Shown here: positions 1-11,073 of the stretch, piece after piece | Numbering within the stretch: the first letter of the stretch is position 1 | Layout of the letters: each line of letters starts with the position of its first letter | NCBI GenBank assembly: GCA_020466095.1 | Contig: CM035807.1 | Location: 44,423,100-44,487,099 of the forward strand | DNA: 64,000 nucleotides | Source: Chlorops oryzae | Taxonomy: Eukaryota > Arthropoda > Insecta > Diptera > Chloropidae | Direction: 5' to 3' | Notes under the pieces: model-generated | Seen by the model: only the letters and a program-made list of their open reading frames with translations | Databases searched by the model: none | Told to the model about the DNA's origin: nothing | Made by a program: the position numbers and the translations under genes

Positions 1-1970
1 ATGTACAACGACGCCATTTTGCATGGAGAGTACGCTGCCGGCTTGATTGGAGAAGAAAATGCCGACATGGTTGCGAGCGCTGTCTCTCTCCCGGATCCCG
101 ATCTTCTTGACACTACTAATTCTGACGATGATGAAGTCAACAAAGTTGATGCTACTTTGAAAAATTCCGAAAAAACAATCAAAGAGAATATTGCAGAAAA
201 TGCAGTTATTCCGTTAAAAAGTTCCGACACTGTACCGAAGGGTTTTACCGTTTTTCCGAAATACGACGTTTCCGAGAAGCTAGGAGACGTTGGCGTCTCT
301 GCTTAGAAAAAAAATGGTGCAATTACTGATGATGCTACCAAAAATGTTCCTTTTGATGATGACGTCGATCGCGCTATAGCCGTTCTCCCCAAACAAGTTG
401 AACTTCAAAAACTCCTTCGAGAGCAGAAAATACGGCAAGAAGAATCGGCGCGAAATTCTCGTTCCATGGAATTTGCCGAAGTTGAACACGCTTTAATTAA
501 ATTTTCTGGAAAATAGGAGCACCTAACCAAGACTTTGAAGACATTATGACACTAGCCAATGCCGACGATCGTTTTAAGTTATTTTGTCTGCGCCGTTCAC
601 TTACTGGACCGGCTCGAATGGTGCTAACTTCCAGTCCGATGCTAAGCTACGCTACACTTAAAGAAGCCATTATAAAAGAATTTGATAAACCGTAATCTCG
701 TCATAGCATTTACAAAGAACTTGAAGCGCGTAAATGGGAAACGGACCAGGAATCGTTGCACGAATATGTATTGACGATGCAAGCGATTGCACGCCGTGGT
801 CATGTTGCAGACGACGAACTAGTGGGACTGATTGTCGACGGAATCGGGCAGAGGGCCACAAATTTCCATATTTTACTGCAAGCCAAAACAGTAGACGACC
901 TGAAGCAGTTAATCAAAAGCTACGGCTCCAAGTATTTGAAACAGGTTGCCAAAAATCCCAAAGGTTTTACTGGAGCAGGATCATCGCGAACAAATCAGGA
1001 CACACTGTGCTTCAACTGCTCGCAGACTGGTCATACTAAACCGAATTGTCCCTACGAACTGCGCGCAGAAAAGTCATGCTTCCGCTGCTGGGAAGTGGGC
1101 CACAACAGTAAGTCATGCACAAATCCGAAAAAAAAACTAGTCCGAGTTAGCGACGAGGAGCGTGCCAGACGTCAAGCTGCTAACGTCAACATCGACATTG
1201 CCGATAGTCGTATGCCAAATATAGAGAAACTTCTTAATACGAACATGGTAAGTGTCAATTTCGGAAATTGTTCAGCAAATGAGATAAACTATAAAGATTT
1301 TTTGTCTATTTTCGATACTGGCAGCCCCGCTAGTTTTATTAAACTTTCTTTAGTACCGTTCAAGTGCCGAAAAGAGTCGCATCATTCTAATTTTACAGCG
1401 ATCGGAGGATCCAAATTAAAAATTACCCATAAGGTTAAATGTTTTGTTAAATTTCGTCAACACGTAAAGGAAGTCATGCTCAATGCACTGCCGGACGATA
1501 ACATGCTGGTACCCCTTATATTGGGAAATGATTTCCTTGAAATGTGCAATATACATTTATGTGAATTTAAATTGAAGTACAGTACAGAAATGATGTTATC
1601 ACTCGGGAAAAAATCTAATTTTAATTTGCTGAATAAGGTTCAAAATAAACTTGTTAAATACGATCTCCTAAGAAAACCGATATTAAATGCTTATTGTAAA
1701 AATAGTTCTGTCCGCAACGACGGCATTTGGGTTCAAGAAGGGGTAAATAATGACATATTGAAATTTCATGAAAATAAATCTCTTGAAGGCGTGTCCGAAC
1801 AAAAGGCACCTAATTTTCTCGAAAAAATAAGGGATGAGTATCTTAAAAATTCAGAAAGATGTGATGAGGCCAATCTTATAAGTCAAAATAGATTTTTTAG
1901 TGAATTAACCCTGAATAGCTTTAAAAAAAGAAATATTAAGTACCAAGACAAAAGCCAGGACGAACAATAA
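1..1970 (+). pseudogene. Gypsy copy A gag with two zinc knuckles and aspartic protease (frameshifted)
   Basis: Gag packages the element RNA and the protease matures the polyprotein. The N-terminal part is broken: an open stretch to 306 ends at an A8 run, the next stretch continues in another frame to a stop near 513, and a third carries a stop near 693. The main open part is 756-1970. It has two CCHC knuckles (CFNCSQTGHTKPNC, about residue 85, and CFRCWEVGHNSKSC, about 108), then the protease signature FDTGSPASF near residue 186 and the downstream LILGNDFLE motif. Beyond 1970, coding-like sequence in another frame continues to about 2194, where a MITE begins. Methionine 756 is only the first in-frame ATG, not a natural start. 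Confidence 0.88.
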
Positions 1971-2188
1971 TTCTAACTCTTTAAATAACCTCTCAAGGAA
2001 CCAACAAAACCACAGGTAACCGTCGATACAGAAGAGTCTTTACGTCTTGAGAATAATATTGACGGGGAAAACATTAACGTTGAGCCCATCGAAATACGAA
2101 ACCATAAAAAAATTATTGAATCCAATATGTTACAATCCGAAGAAATATCAATTTTCAATATTGATATTGATCTAGACAATTCCCCAGT

Positions 2189-2739
2189 CGGCATTTTAAA
2201 TTGCTACAATATTGCAGCAGCTTTATTGCTATTGATATATTGCACATTATTGCAGCAATATTTTATTATTAATATCATAGATTATTTTAAGAAAAATTAA
2301 GAGCGGACCTTTTTTAATATAGGTTTTAATGCATTTTTTTTCATAAATTTTGTACATACTTAAACGGTATTTTATTTTAATAAAAATAAGGAACATAAAT
2401 AATCGCTGATTATAAAGTAATCGTTTGTACCACTTTTATCGCTATTGACCGCTTCACGCTGCCGTAAGAAAGAGAGAAAGAATTTTTGTCATATTTCCGA
2501 CGAGTTTTCATTACGAAATTATATTTTAAGAGCGTCCAATTCTGTGATTTAGAGTGGCCAATTTTACATTAAGAGTGGCTAGAGCGGCCAGAGCGGCCGC
2601 CTTAAAATAATCCATGATTAATATTGTAAATGCAACACTGCTGCAACATTGCAGCAATGTTACACTTTCAATATTACAACTTTTACATTGTTATAATATT
2701 ACTGCAACATTATTCTTGCAGAAGCAATATAACATGCCG
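2189..2739. repeat. MITE-like inverted-repeat insertion inside Gypsy copy A
   Basis: This 550-bp AT-rich block separates the protease part from the RT part of the Gypsy copy. Its ends are inverted relatives: CGGCATTTTAAATTGC on the left and GCAATATAACATGCCG on the right. Inner sequence also pairs: an ATTATTTTAAG motif near 2285 faces CTTAAAATAAT near 2602, and both arms are rich in variants of ATTGCAGCAAT. No ORF of note. I see no clear target duplication, so the outer limits are approximate and the superfamily is unassigned. Confidence 0.6.
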
Positions 2740-4234
2740 TGTGGGTCAAGAGTAGTTGTGGATTTTAAACTGGGACGGAATGAAAAGGCAGAATTAAAAG
2801 AACTAATAAACAATTGTTATTTAGACCCAGTCGGAATCCCATATGAACCATTTAACTACGAAATGAAAATTTATCTTTCTTCGGATATGCCATTTCACTG
2901 TGCACCCAGGCGACTTTCATATGCCGACAGAACCATTGTCAGCGAAGTTGCGGCCGAATTAATAAAAGACGGCATTGTACAACCAAGTCATTCTTCATAC
3001 GCCTCCGCCATCGTTCTAACAAAAAAAAAATGGCAAAACGAGGTTATGCGTGGACTACCGCGCTCTGAACAAAGTAACAGTTCGCGACAATTACCCCATT
3101 TCGTTAATAGAAGATTGTATAGAGTATTTAGAAGGAAAAAATTATTTTACGCTTCTAGACCTCAAAAGCGGGTTCCATCAAGTTAATGTAAACCAAGGTT
3201 CAATCCCGTACACATCGTTTGTGACACCAGATGGACAATACGAATTTTTTAAAATGCCGTTTGGATTAAAAAACGCTCCAGCTGTTTTCCAGCGTTTTAT
3301 AAATAATATCTTCCGAGATTTGGTAGACGCCCATAAAAAAGTCATTTATTTAGATGACATTCTTATTGCATCCAAAACTCTAGACGAGCACATGGAAACG
3401 CTGGAAGAAGTATTAAAAACTATTACAACGAGAGGACTCAAGTTAAATCTTGAAAAATGCAAATTTGGCTGCTGCGAAATCGAATACTTGGGTTACCTAG
3501 TTACAAGAAAAGGTATAACGCTAAGCGCATCACACGTCGCTGCGATTGAACAATATCCAATGCCAATTGACGTTAAGACCTTACATTCTTGTTTAGGTCT
3601 CTTTTCTTATTTCCGCAGATTTGTGCCCTCATTCTCACGAATAGCAAAGCCTTTACAAGAACTCTTGAAAAAAGACTCCAAATTTTGTTTGGGACGAACA
3701 TTGTATTCAAGCATTTAAAGAACTGAAAGAAAAGCTAGTGAGTGCACCAATATTAGCTATATACAACCCGAGCAGAGACACGCCAGCGCTCTGGGCTTCG
3801 GCGCAGTATTAATGCAAAAGCAGACAGACGGAAAATTTCATCTGATCGCATACTTTTCCAAAGCAACTTCACCTCCAGAATCAAAATATCACAGCTTCGA
3901 GCTGGAAACCTTAGCCATAATTTATGCATTATGGCGCTGGAGAGTGTATCTGGAAGGAATTCCGTTCAAAATAGTAACGGACTGTAATTCACTCACCATG
4001 ACTTTAGAAAAAAAATCAATTAATCCTCGTATAGCAAGATGGGCCTTAGAGCTAGAAAACTATAATTACAAAATTCTACACCGTGCGGGGGCATCCATGG
4101 CCCACGCTGATGCACTAAGCCGTTGTCAAATTGCTAGCATAACCAGTACAAATGAGGCCGACTTTCAAATACAAATCGCACAGGAACGAGACGAAAATAT
4201 AAAAACGATAAGAGAGGAATTAGAAAATGGATAG
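2734..4234 (+). pseudogene. Gypsy copy A reverse transcriptase and RNase H (frameshifted)
   Basis: RT copies the element RNA and RNase H removes the RNA strand. The N-terminal part ends in the conserved SSYASAIVLTKKK stretch at 3030, where a run of ten A shifts the frame; the palm continues from 3050 with LLDLKSGFHQV, MPFGLKNAPAVFQRF and the active-site YLDDILIA (about 3346-3370). A second shift near 3683 truncates the connection domain. RNase H resumes near 3812 with LIAYFSKATSPPESKYHSFELET split over its usual motifs (HLIAYFSKA, SFELETLAIIYAL, ADALSRC); about 14 nt holding the first catalytic aspartate region are missing near 3783. The same frame runs on into the integrase after one stop at about 4231. 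Confidence 0.9.
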
Positions 4235-4249
4235 GTTGACGGTTTTGAA

Positions 4250-5380
4250 TTGGTGGAGGGGGTGGTCTGTAAGATTAATGGTTGCGGCCGAAAATTATGG
4301 TATGTACCTGCTGAAATGGAGAACAAAATAATAAGACTTATGCATGAAAAATTTGCTCATCAGGCACTGGAAAAGACGTATAATAGTGTCGCTATGTACT
4401 ATTGGTTTCCCAGTATGAAAACTAAGATCGAACAATTTATCCGAAGCTGCTTAAAATGCCTCATGTATGCAGTACCGGTGCGATCATCGGAACGGAATCT
4501 GCACAATATTCCTAAAGTTCCGTTACCATTTGACACTTTGCACGTGGACCACTTTGGCCCACTACCAGCGATAAATTCAAAAAGGAAGCATATTCTAATC
4601 GTAATTGACGCCTTTACGAAATTCGTTAAACTTTACCCAGTTAATTCTACTAGCACTCGTGAAGTAAACGCGGCATTAGAAAAATTCTTTGACTATTATA
4701 GCCGTTCTAGAAGAATAATATCGGACAGGGGAACTTGTTTTACGTCTTCAGAATTCCAAAACTTTTTGGTAAAACATAATATAGAACAGGTTAGGGTAGC
4801 TACTGCATCACCACAAGCAAACGGACAAGTTGAGCGCGCTAACCGGGTTTTGAAAAGTATGCTAGGAAAACTAAGCGACCCAATAAATCACGCTGATTGG
4901 ACAAAAAAACTAAACGAAGTCGAGTTTGCTATGAATAATTCCGTTCATAGCTCGACGAAGATTACGCCCAGCATGCTTTTATTTGGGGTCGAGCAGCGTG
5001 GTCGAATTGTTGACGAACTCACAGAGTTTCTACAGAGCAGACACATGGTTGAGACGGAGCGCAATCTTACAGCTATGCGAACCAAAGCATCTGAACAACA
5101 AAGTAAATCTCAAGAGTATAATTCCAATCACTTTCTGAAAAACAGCTCCCCGGCCAAGTCCTATGAAGCAGGGGATTTCGTGGTAATACGTAATGTTGAC
5201 ACATCTGTAGGTGAAAATAAGAAGTTCATTCCCACATATCGAGGCCCGTATGTAGTGCATAAAGTATTAGGAAACGACAGGTATGTCATTAGAGATATTC
5301 AAAACTGCCAGATAACCCAAATGCCTTACGATGGCGTGATAGAAGCTAATAGAATGCGGAAATGGGTTATACTATCTTAG
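4250..5380 (+). pseudogene. Gypsy copy A integrase
   Basis: Inserts the element cDNA into the genome. This is the best preserved part, 376 codons without a break. The zinc-binding HHCC module is visible (HEKFAH near residue 32, SCLKC near 70). The DDE core has D in LHVDHFGPL (about residue 100), D in IISDRGTCF (159) and E in NGQVERANR (195), giving the standard D35E spacing. The C-terminal part has the GDFVVIRN and FIPTYRGPYVV stretch typical of Gypsy integrase tails. It is in frame with the upstream RNase H, separated by one TAG, so it belonged to one polyprotein and has no start codon of its own. Confidence 0.9.
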
Positions 5381-5399
5381 AAGATCGTCTGCAAGGACA

Positions 5400-5900
5400 C
5401 AACCTTTAAGTTACGTATCAATTCGAAGAAAACTGACATATTTATGTATTAATTTTAATTACGGCCAACTCTGTATAAATCATTAATCAGGTTGGCCGAG
5501 TTGTAAAACCTATTTCGCTGAAATCTACTATTAATGTCCACTTTTACTCTTAAGTATGGCAGCATAAGTATCTATTTCTAAAAATGTGTAAAACCTATTT
5601 CGCTTAAATCTACTATTAATATCTACTTTTACTCTTAAGTATGGCAACATAAGTATATATTAAAAAAGATGTAGATCTGGCAACGAAAAAAAAGGAATTC
5701 ATTCGGAAAATTATCTAAAAGACGGACATAACGCACCGAAGAATAAATAATCGAAATTAAAAGAAAGTAAACCGTGTATTTTACAGCATATAAGAAATCA
5801 ATTTTAATAAAGAATTTCAGTGGCTTTCACAATCAAAAACTGTAATCATTTCAACCGGAATTTCTTGATATAATATCAGAAATTTGTACAACCCAGAATG
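5400..5900 (+). repeat. Probable 3' LTR region of Gypsy copy A with 85-bp tandem duplication
   Basis: AT-rich non-coding sequence directly after the integrase. An 85-bp unit starting TGTAAAACCTATTTCGCT occurs twice in tandem (5502-5586 and 5587-5671) with few differences; such duplications are common in LTR U3 regions. An AATAAA lies near 5811. Because the 5' LTR is outside the window I cannot fix the LTR ends. Confidence 0.5.
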
Positions 5901-6019
5901 CAAGTTTTATTCAGGTCTAAACCGAATCAAAACAATAAACAATAAACTCTTCCCGATAATGATTAATCGTAAAAAAATATTTAATGCCGTTTGAAAGCCA
6001 GTTTTAAGTCCTATGTTTT

Positions 6020-6250
6020 CAATGGTTAAACTGCAAAAAAGGTATAGCATATGTACTACAGTTTCAAAGGAAATCGACTGCAGAGTTGGAAAAAATGAGA
6101 AAAGTATGTGTTAATAAGACCTTTTTCATACCAAAATGGCTCCCAAAGTAAAAAAAAATGAAAGATTTTTTAGACTTTTTGATTTTGTCCGTTTATTTTT
6201 CCCTCAATGGGTCAAATTTTTACCATCATTAAATTTTTCCTAAAAGGTCA
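6020..6250. repeat. Fragment of the long terminal arm of the DUF4817-type element
   Basis: This stretch aligns over about 230 bp with 61815-62050, one arm of the element at 60766-62258. Shared pieces in order include AAAGGAAAT, AAAAGTATGTGTTAA, CCTTTTTCATACCAAAA, TCCCTCAATGG and a CATACAAT end. It is truncated on both sides and more diverged than the two arms are from each other, so it is an old partial copy lying between Gypsy copy A and the Harbinger remnant. Confidence 0.75.
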
Positions 6251-6855
6251 TACAATAGACGTTAATGTGCTCCGGCTGTGGTCGATTGGAATAAGATTCA
6301 GTTTGCCATGTTTCGTTAAAACTGCTATTAGGTTCATTAAGGACATTATGCAGCACGCGACAACATGCAACGATAGCCTTGTTATTTTTATAACTATTGA
6401 CCAGCCCTTTTCCGAGCTGACGTAATCTAGCTTTCAACTGCGCAAAGATGAGCTCAACGACCCGCCTAGTGTTTGTCGCTACTGTGGAACATACATTTGG
6501 GTTCAACAGAGACTGCGAGAACCGAAATTCCGAATCTCCGGTCCACACCATTGGAACTTTGGTAACCAAAATGAATGTTATAAAGGATCAGATTAAAATG
6601 AAATAAAGGATCAGATTCCACAATTCTCTTCAACATCGACTGGCTTTAAATTTACTGGGCATCATGACAACTTTCTGGGCAGCCAACATTGACTTACTGG
6701 AATCTGAAACTTAATTTCCCAAAGGTATTCAATGAAATTCGTCCATATCTTTAAATCATACCGATAATCAACTGAAACAAACAACACAATTTAATACCAC
6801 CCCTTGTAATTGTAGTGGAATCCATCTGAAATAAAAGAAAGGTGGATAAGATTTT
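6240..6855 (-). pseudogene. PIF/Harbinger transposase, C-terminal part (copy 1)
   Basis: DDE transposase of the DDE_Tnp_4 type. Reading the minus strand, the stretch after the mini-me insertion (6855 down to about 6700) contains YNYKGWYSIVL preceded by broken sequence, a hallmark just after the first catalytic aspartate. The open part 6569-6240 has TRRVVELIFAQLKARL, which holds the catalytic glutamate of the RR-VE motif, then ACCRVLHNVLNE, the usual C-terminal helix. Frameshifts and stops separate the two parts. The N-terminal part lies at 7861-8300 on the other side of a mini-me element, so one gene was split by that insertion. Confidence 0.75.
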
Positions 6856-7860
6856 ATACCCAGCGTAAGCAGGTATATTAGTTTTGTGCGAATCTTGTAA
6901 CAGGGAGAACTAAGCTACGGAGATATAGACATATATATATAGAAATGATCAGGATCAAAAACTGAATCGATTTAGACATGTCCGTCTGTCCGTCCGTCCG
7001 TCCGTCTGTCCCGTCCGTCCGTGGTCGGATCTCCCCCGAAACGGCTGGACCAATCAAGTCGAAATTTGGCACACAGGTATATCGGGATCCGAGTATGATC
7101 CTAAGTAAAAATGGGAGACATCCGCCCACTGCCACGCCCACAAATGAATATAATGTGTTTTCAGTAAAATGCTTGTAACTTGCGAACCACTCAACACATT
7201 CCATTGATATTTGGTGTACTGGTAAACTACAAAAAGAGAAATATCCTGGAAAAAAATGGGCGCCGCCCTGCGTGAGCCACGCCCACAAATAAGCCCACAA
7301 ATAAGGGCTTATCGTAACTTGTGAAGTAAAAGGCGTAGAAGCTTCAAATTCGCAACATAGGTTGACCAAGGCGAATGAAAGGTGTAAGGAAAAAATTTAA
7401 CTGGCCCGCCCCCTGCCACGCCCACAAATGAAGATTTTTCGTAACTTCCGAAGTAAAAGGCGTAGAAGTTTCGAATTCGTAACATAGGTTCACCAAGGCA
7501 AATGAAAGGTGTAGGAAAAAAATTTATATGGGCCGCCCACTGCCACGCCCACAAATAAAGATTTTTCGTAACTTCCGAAGTAAAAGGCGTAGAAGCTTCA
7601 AATTCGCAACATAGGTTCAACAGGGCGAATGAAAGGTGTAGGTAAATGAAGATTTTTCGTAACTTCCGAAGTAAAAGGCGTAGAAGCTTCAAATTCGCAA
7701 TATAGGTTCACCAAGGCGAATGAAAGGTGTAGGGAAATAATATTATTTTTCCCTCCCACTGCCACGCCCACAAATAGAGAAGCAAAACATAGTGCGCTCA
7801 TAATGTCGGGACGCTAAGTATTTCAAAGTCGGGCTTGACCGACTTTAGCTTTCTTACTTG
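6856..7860 (+). mobile_element. mini-me / DINE-like non-autonomous Helitron-type element A
   Basis: Begins with the hairpin-prone TATACCCAGCG...GGTATA, followed by a TA microsatellite (6930), a conserved core ending in ATCGATTTAGACATG, and a GTCY tract (GTCCGTCTGTCCGTCCGTCC). This layout is that of dipteran mini-me elements. The body carries about four degenerate tandem units of roughly 120 bp (7300-7770). The 3' end has a stem AAAGTCGG/CCGACTTT (7825-7846) and finishes CTTACTTG before T. It interrupts a Harbinger transposase gene. Element C at 53838 is a second copy of the same subfamily. ORFs in it are not genes. Confidence 0.8.
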
Positions 7861-8300
7861 TTTATTAATATTTTTGCTGCATTGATCGCATACCAATTGG
7901 AACGAAGCATTGAGGAAATCCAAGAGCCTGGACACCTTCCACACACTCATGCAGCTTTCTTGTGTTACAAAATTCAGTGGCAGATACTGGGCAGCAAGTT
8001 GGTCAATGATTTCCTGAGACAAACTGCTAAAGATTTTGCAAACCATTGCCTTTGACACGCCGAATTATCTGCCGAATGTCCTGTATTCCGCCGACGACCC
8101 TGAAGTGTACAAATTTACGGCGATTGTTTTTCAAAAAGGATGGCTTAGCGAAACTACGTATCTATTTTTTTAAACCCTTGCAGATGTTCCACGAACAAAT
8201 GAAAAACTGTTTTTTCCACGCAAAAGCTCTCTTGAAAAACTCCTCAGTATGTCGTGGAATGTCTTGCTCCCAAAAACAACCATATCGTTTCTAAAATGAC
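7861..8300 (-). pseudogene. PIF/Harbinger transposase, N-terminal part (copy 1)
   Basis: On the minus strand the frame MSKAMVCKIFSSLSQEII (8058 down) matches the helix-turn-helix region upstream of the Harbinger DDE core, and a neighbouring frame reads WKVS then GFPQCF, the segment just before the first catalytic aspartate. Further upstream, to about 8300, broken frames continue weakly. Frameshifts are present. It continues at 6855 after the mini-me element. The call depends on the combination with 6240-6855; alone it would be weak. Confidence 0.6.
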
Positions 8301-10000
8301 TATATGCAGTGGCGAGCAAAGGTGGATACATTTCGGGCTTTTCAACTGTTTGCTATATCTCCGGTGTTAATGAAGATATCGTTTTGAAATATTTTTGTAT
8401 ATATTCTTCGATTACCCAATGTAAAAAAAAAATTCTTTCATGCCCCTTTTTTCTATTGGGTATTTTATGTTTACTTAGGGCTCCCTCATTCTAAAAAGGT
8501 CAATGGTTTGCTGGATTTAAGTAGCGTTTCCGAGATATGGCCCCAAATGTGAAAAAGTCATTTATCTGAACTTTTCTCCATACTTTGGGCTATAACTAAA
8601 TTACCATATAAAATAGCCAAGCAGATAGACGTTATTCGGAAAGGTGGAGACCGTATGCATATTTAAAATACCTAAACGCCACTCTACGACTCTAATTCTG
8701 GCTTCTATGAGGTCAGAAGGGCTATTTTTTGCTCATATTTTTTGCTACTTTCACTCACTTATCAAGACATATCTAAGCACCCAGTACTTATTTCGCAATA
8801 TAAGGCATGGAAGTTTTTGCGAGGATCGTAACGAACATTTAAAGGTGCAGAATTTGACGATCGGATGACAAATGTGAAAGTTATAAGCAAAAAACTGCAT
8901 TTTTATTTTTTTAAAACGTGGGTAGATGGTACTGTGCAACATCGATCGGTCGGTCCAGAAACACATGAGAGGGACGGAGATGTAATGCCGTCCGTCTCTG
9001 TCAGTGTCATGTGTTTAATTCCAGTGAGTCGTGTTTGCCTCTTAATGTATAACCGGACTAATATGTTGCAAGATCACAATTACAGGGGAGGATGGATGGG
9101 AAAAGTAAAAAGTGAGAAGGCGCTAAAAACTTCTTCTAGAATTAATTCTCTTTGCTTGTGCGCCGAGGGAATTTATTTATATATTTATATTTAAATTTAT
9201 TTATTTGTTTAGTTTATATTTATATTTTATAAAAGGTGTTTTTTTCCGGACGTCTGGCAGAAAGGGGTTAACCCTTTTCGAATTTATATGTGAGAATTAT
9301 GGAAAGTGTGTAAGTTTCATCACAGAAAATACTATAATATTCTAGGGAATGTAAGTACTGTGTTGTGAGGATTTTTCCGAAATTTTGCACTCGCCTATCG
9401 GAACTTATATTTGAACGAAGACTTTTACGAAAACGCTCTTTTATGTTTTTATATTCAACACCATTTATAAGGGTACGTTATTTAACATCAGCTATCAACT
9501 ATCAACTCACAACTCTCAACTGATCCACTGATTTCTTAGTTTTAAATAGAAAGTTTGTATACTAATTGTTCTTAACCTAGGTCTGCGCTCTACAGACGCT
9601 GGTGTGTTCTTCGGTAACGGTGTCATGTGCCTGCTGGCGCATGCAGGTGTGCTTACGGGTCTCTTGGTCGTTTTATTCCCATGAACATTCCATTCTAATA
9701 CTCGCATACTTCGTATGCTCGACGATTCCGCGTAAGGTCACCTATGATGTAACGCTGTACTTGGCACGCTTGTATGGAGATGCGAAACGCCAGCTTGGGT
9801 TTTCGGCCATCTGTTGTCGCTAGCAGTATTGTTTAAGTCACAATATGGGCTGATTTGCCGTTTGACTCATAGCATCCCTCTCCCCTTTGAAGACGATGCC
9901 TCGTTTTGGCATTCAAATTAACGGTGGAAGGTAAGGGAATGTTTGTTATTGCTATTGAAAGGTTTGCCTCAAAAGCCATCTTAGTACTTCGAGCCATCTG
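8301..10000. other. Intergenic AT-rich sequence, no gene recognised
   Basis: No coding sequence that I can support. At 8312 a CAGTGGCGAGCAAAGG motif resembles the outer end of Tc1-like elements, but I find no matching inverted end. A near-palindromic stretch lies at 8960-9020 (ACACATGA facing TCATGTGT). Short direct repeats of CAACT occur at 9490-9520. The sequence runs into the N block. Confidence 0.5.
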
Positions 10001-10100
10001 NNNNNNNNNNNNNNNNNNNNNNNNNNNNNNNNNNNNNNNNNNNNNNNNNNNNNNNNNNNNNNNNNNNNNNNNNNNNNNNNNNNNNNNNNNNNNNNNNNNN
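10001..10100. other. Assembly gap (100 N)
   Basis: Exactly 100 N, the conventional length for a gap of unknown size. Nothing can be said about continuity between the two sides. Confidence 0.99.
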
Positions 10101-10616
10101 TTATAGGAGGTGTTAGTGTGAGGGACAGTTAGGAGTTGACGTACTTGTGATTGCTGGTAGTCGTGGAGTGGTCGTTGAGTGATGTTGGTTTTTGGATTGT
10201 CAGTTATTACGCGACGCGGATGAATGTTTTTGTTGAATTGACTGGTGGATTACTCACTGGGACTTAATAAAAAAAATAAAATACTGAGCCTTCTTGGCAA
10301 CTTCCTTAACTCCTAAATTATTGCACGCAAATTCCTTGTGCGTCTTTTAGTTCAAAATTCCCTTTTTTGGTTTTCAATTTTCGTTCACATATTTTTATGA
10401 ATTTATATCTATGTAGTTTGGTTGTCTTTTTTTGTTTGCGATTTGGATGATTTGCGGAGCGGCGAAATGCGTTTTTCTCTTACACTGATCGAAGACGAAT
10501 TAATCGTTTTTCCATGTCATCGGGAAGGAGCTTTCTGACGAGCTAGCGCTGCGCAGCGGCCGCGGCAAAGATCGAACATACTGCCCGCCTTGCGCTACGC
10601 AACCGGTATTTCCTGC
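10101..10616. other. Non-coding stretch after the gap
   Basis: No recognisable gene. AT-rich to about 10440, then rising GC toward the BEL gag-like remnant. It may be the broken continuation of that remnant on the minus strand, since a coding-like frame fades out here, but I cannot show it. Confidence 0.4.
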
Positions 10617-11073
10617 TTACTTGTCTCGACTGTGCAGGAACTCGCGCACCTCCTGCATCAGCTCCCGAATGATGGCCATGTCTCTTGGCTTTGGGGCGGG
10701 CCAGGCTTCGCCAATATCGTGGGCCAGGGATGATGCTGAACTTTGTGCCGGCGATGGAGCCCAGCGAAGGGCATCGACGCGATGGCCCTTAAGGGAGAGG
10801 TTCTCGGGCCCTTTGGGGTCGCCACGGGCCGGATTCTGGATGGACGTCTGGCTCTCGGTGAAGCAGCGTGTAATGCCGGTGGCCACAAACTTTGCAGCTT
10901 CCCTGCGCACGGCAGTGTCGCCGCAGATGCGACGAATCGAGGCAAGCGAGACAACATTGGTTTTTCCTCGTCCCCAGCAATCGCTTCTCCACGGTCCAGC
11001 AGCGGAAGCGGCGACAGCGACTCAGGCCGTGGGCCTGGGGAAGTGTTGCAAAAGGACGGGGGATATTAGTCAT
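10617..11073 (-). pseudogene. BEL/Pao gag zinc-knuckle region (copy 1)
   Basis: The minus-strand frame starting at 11073 contains CCLACLDSSHLRRHC followed by CKVCGHRHYTLLH, the paired CCHC-type knuckles found at the end of BEL/Pao gag. After about 10800 the frame shifts and a proline/alanine-rich stretch ends at 10617. In a normal BEL element gag precedes pol; here it follows directly after the pol end (the pol stop at about 11070 overlaps the start of this frame). Higher GC than its surroundings. A head-to-tail junction of two copies, or another rearrangement, would explain the order. Confidence 0.75.

Larger units (their letters stand above)
1..5900 (+). mobile_element. Ty3/Gypsy LTR retrotransposon, copy A, decayed, 5' end outside the window
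   Basis: Domains run in the order gag, two CCHC knuckles, aspartic protease, reverse transcriptase, RNase H and integrase, which is the Ty3/Gypsy order (integrase after RNase H). The window opens inside gag, so the 5' LTR lies upstream. No envelope-like ORF follows the integrase; the sequence goes straight into an AT-rich region with an 85-bp tandem duplication that probably belongs to the 3' LTR. Several frameshifts, an in-frame stop before the integrase, a small deletion in RNase H and an inserted MITE show the copy is dead. I cannot assign the lineage from memory with confidence. Confidence 0.9.

Noticed and set aside
6878..7692. Open frames in mini-me A, and likewise 54019-54907 in mini-me C
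   Set aside because: They translate the GTCY tract and the 120-bp tandem units, and equivalent frames appear in both orientations of the same repeat.
8312..8335. Tc1-like terminal repeat CAGTGGCGAGCAAAGG
   Set aside because: Only one end is visible; no inverted partner or transposase was found nearby.
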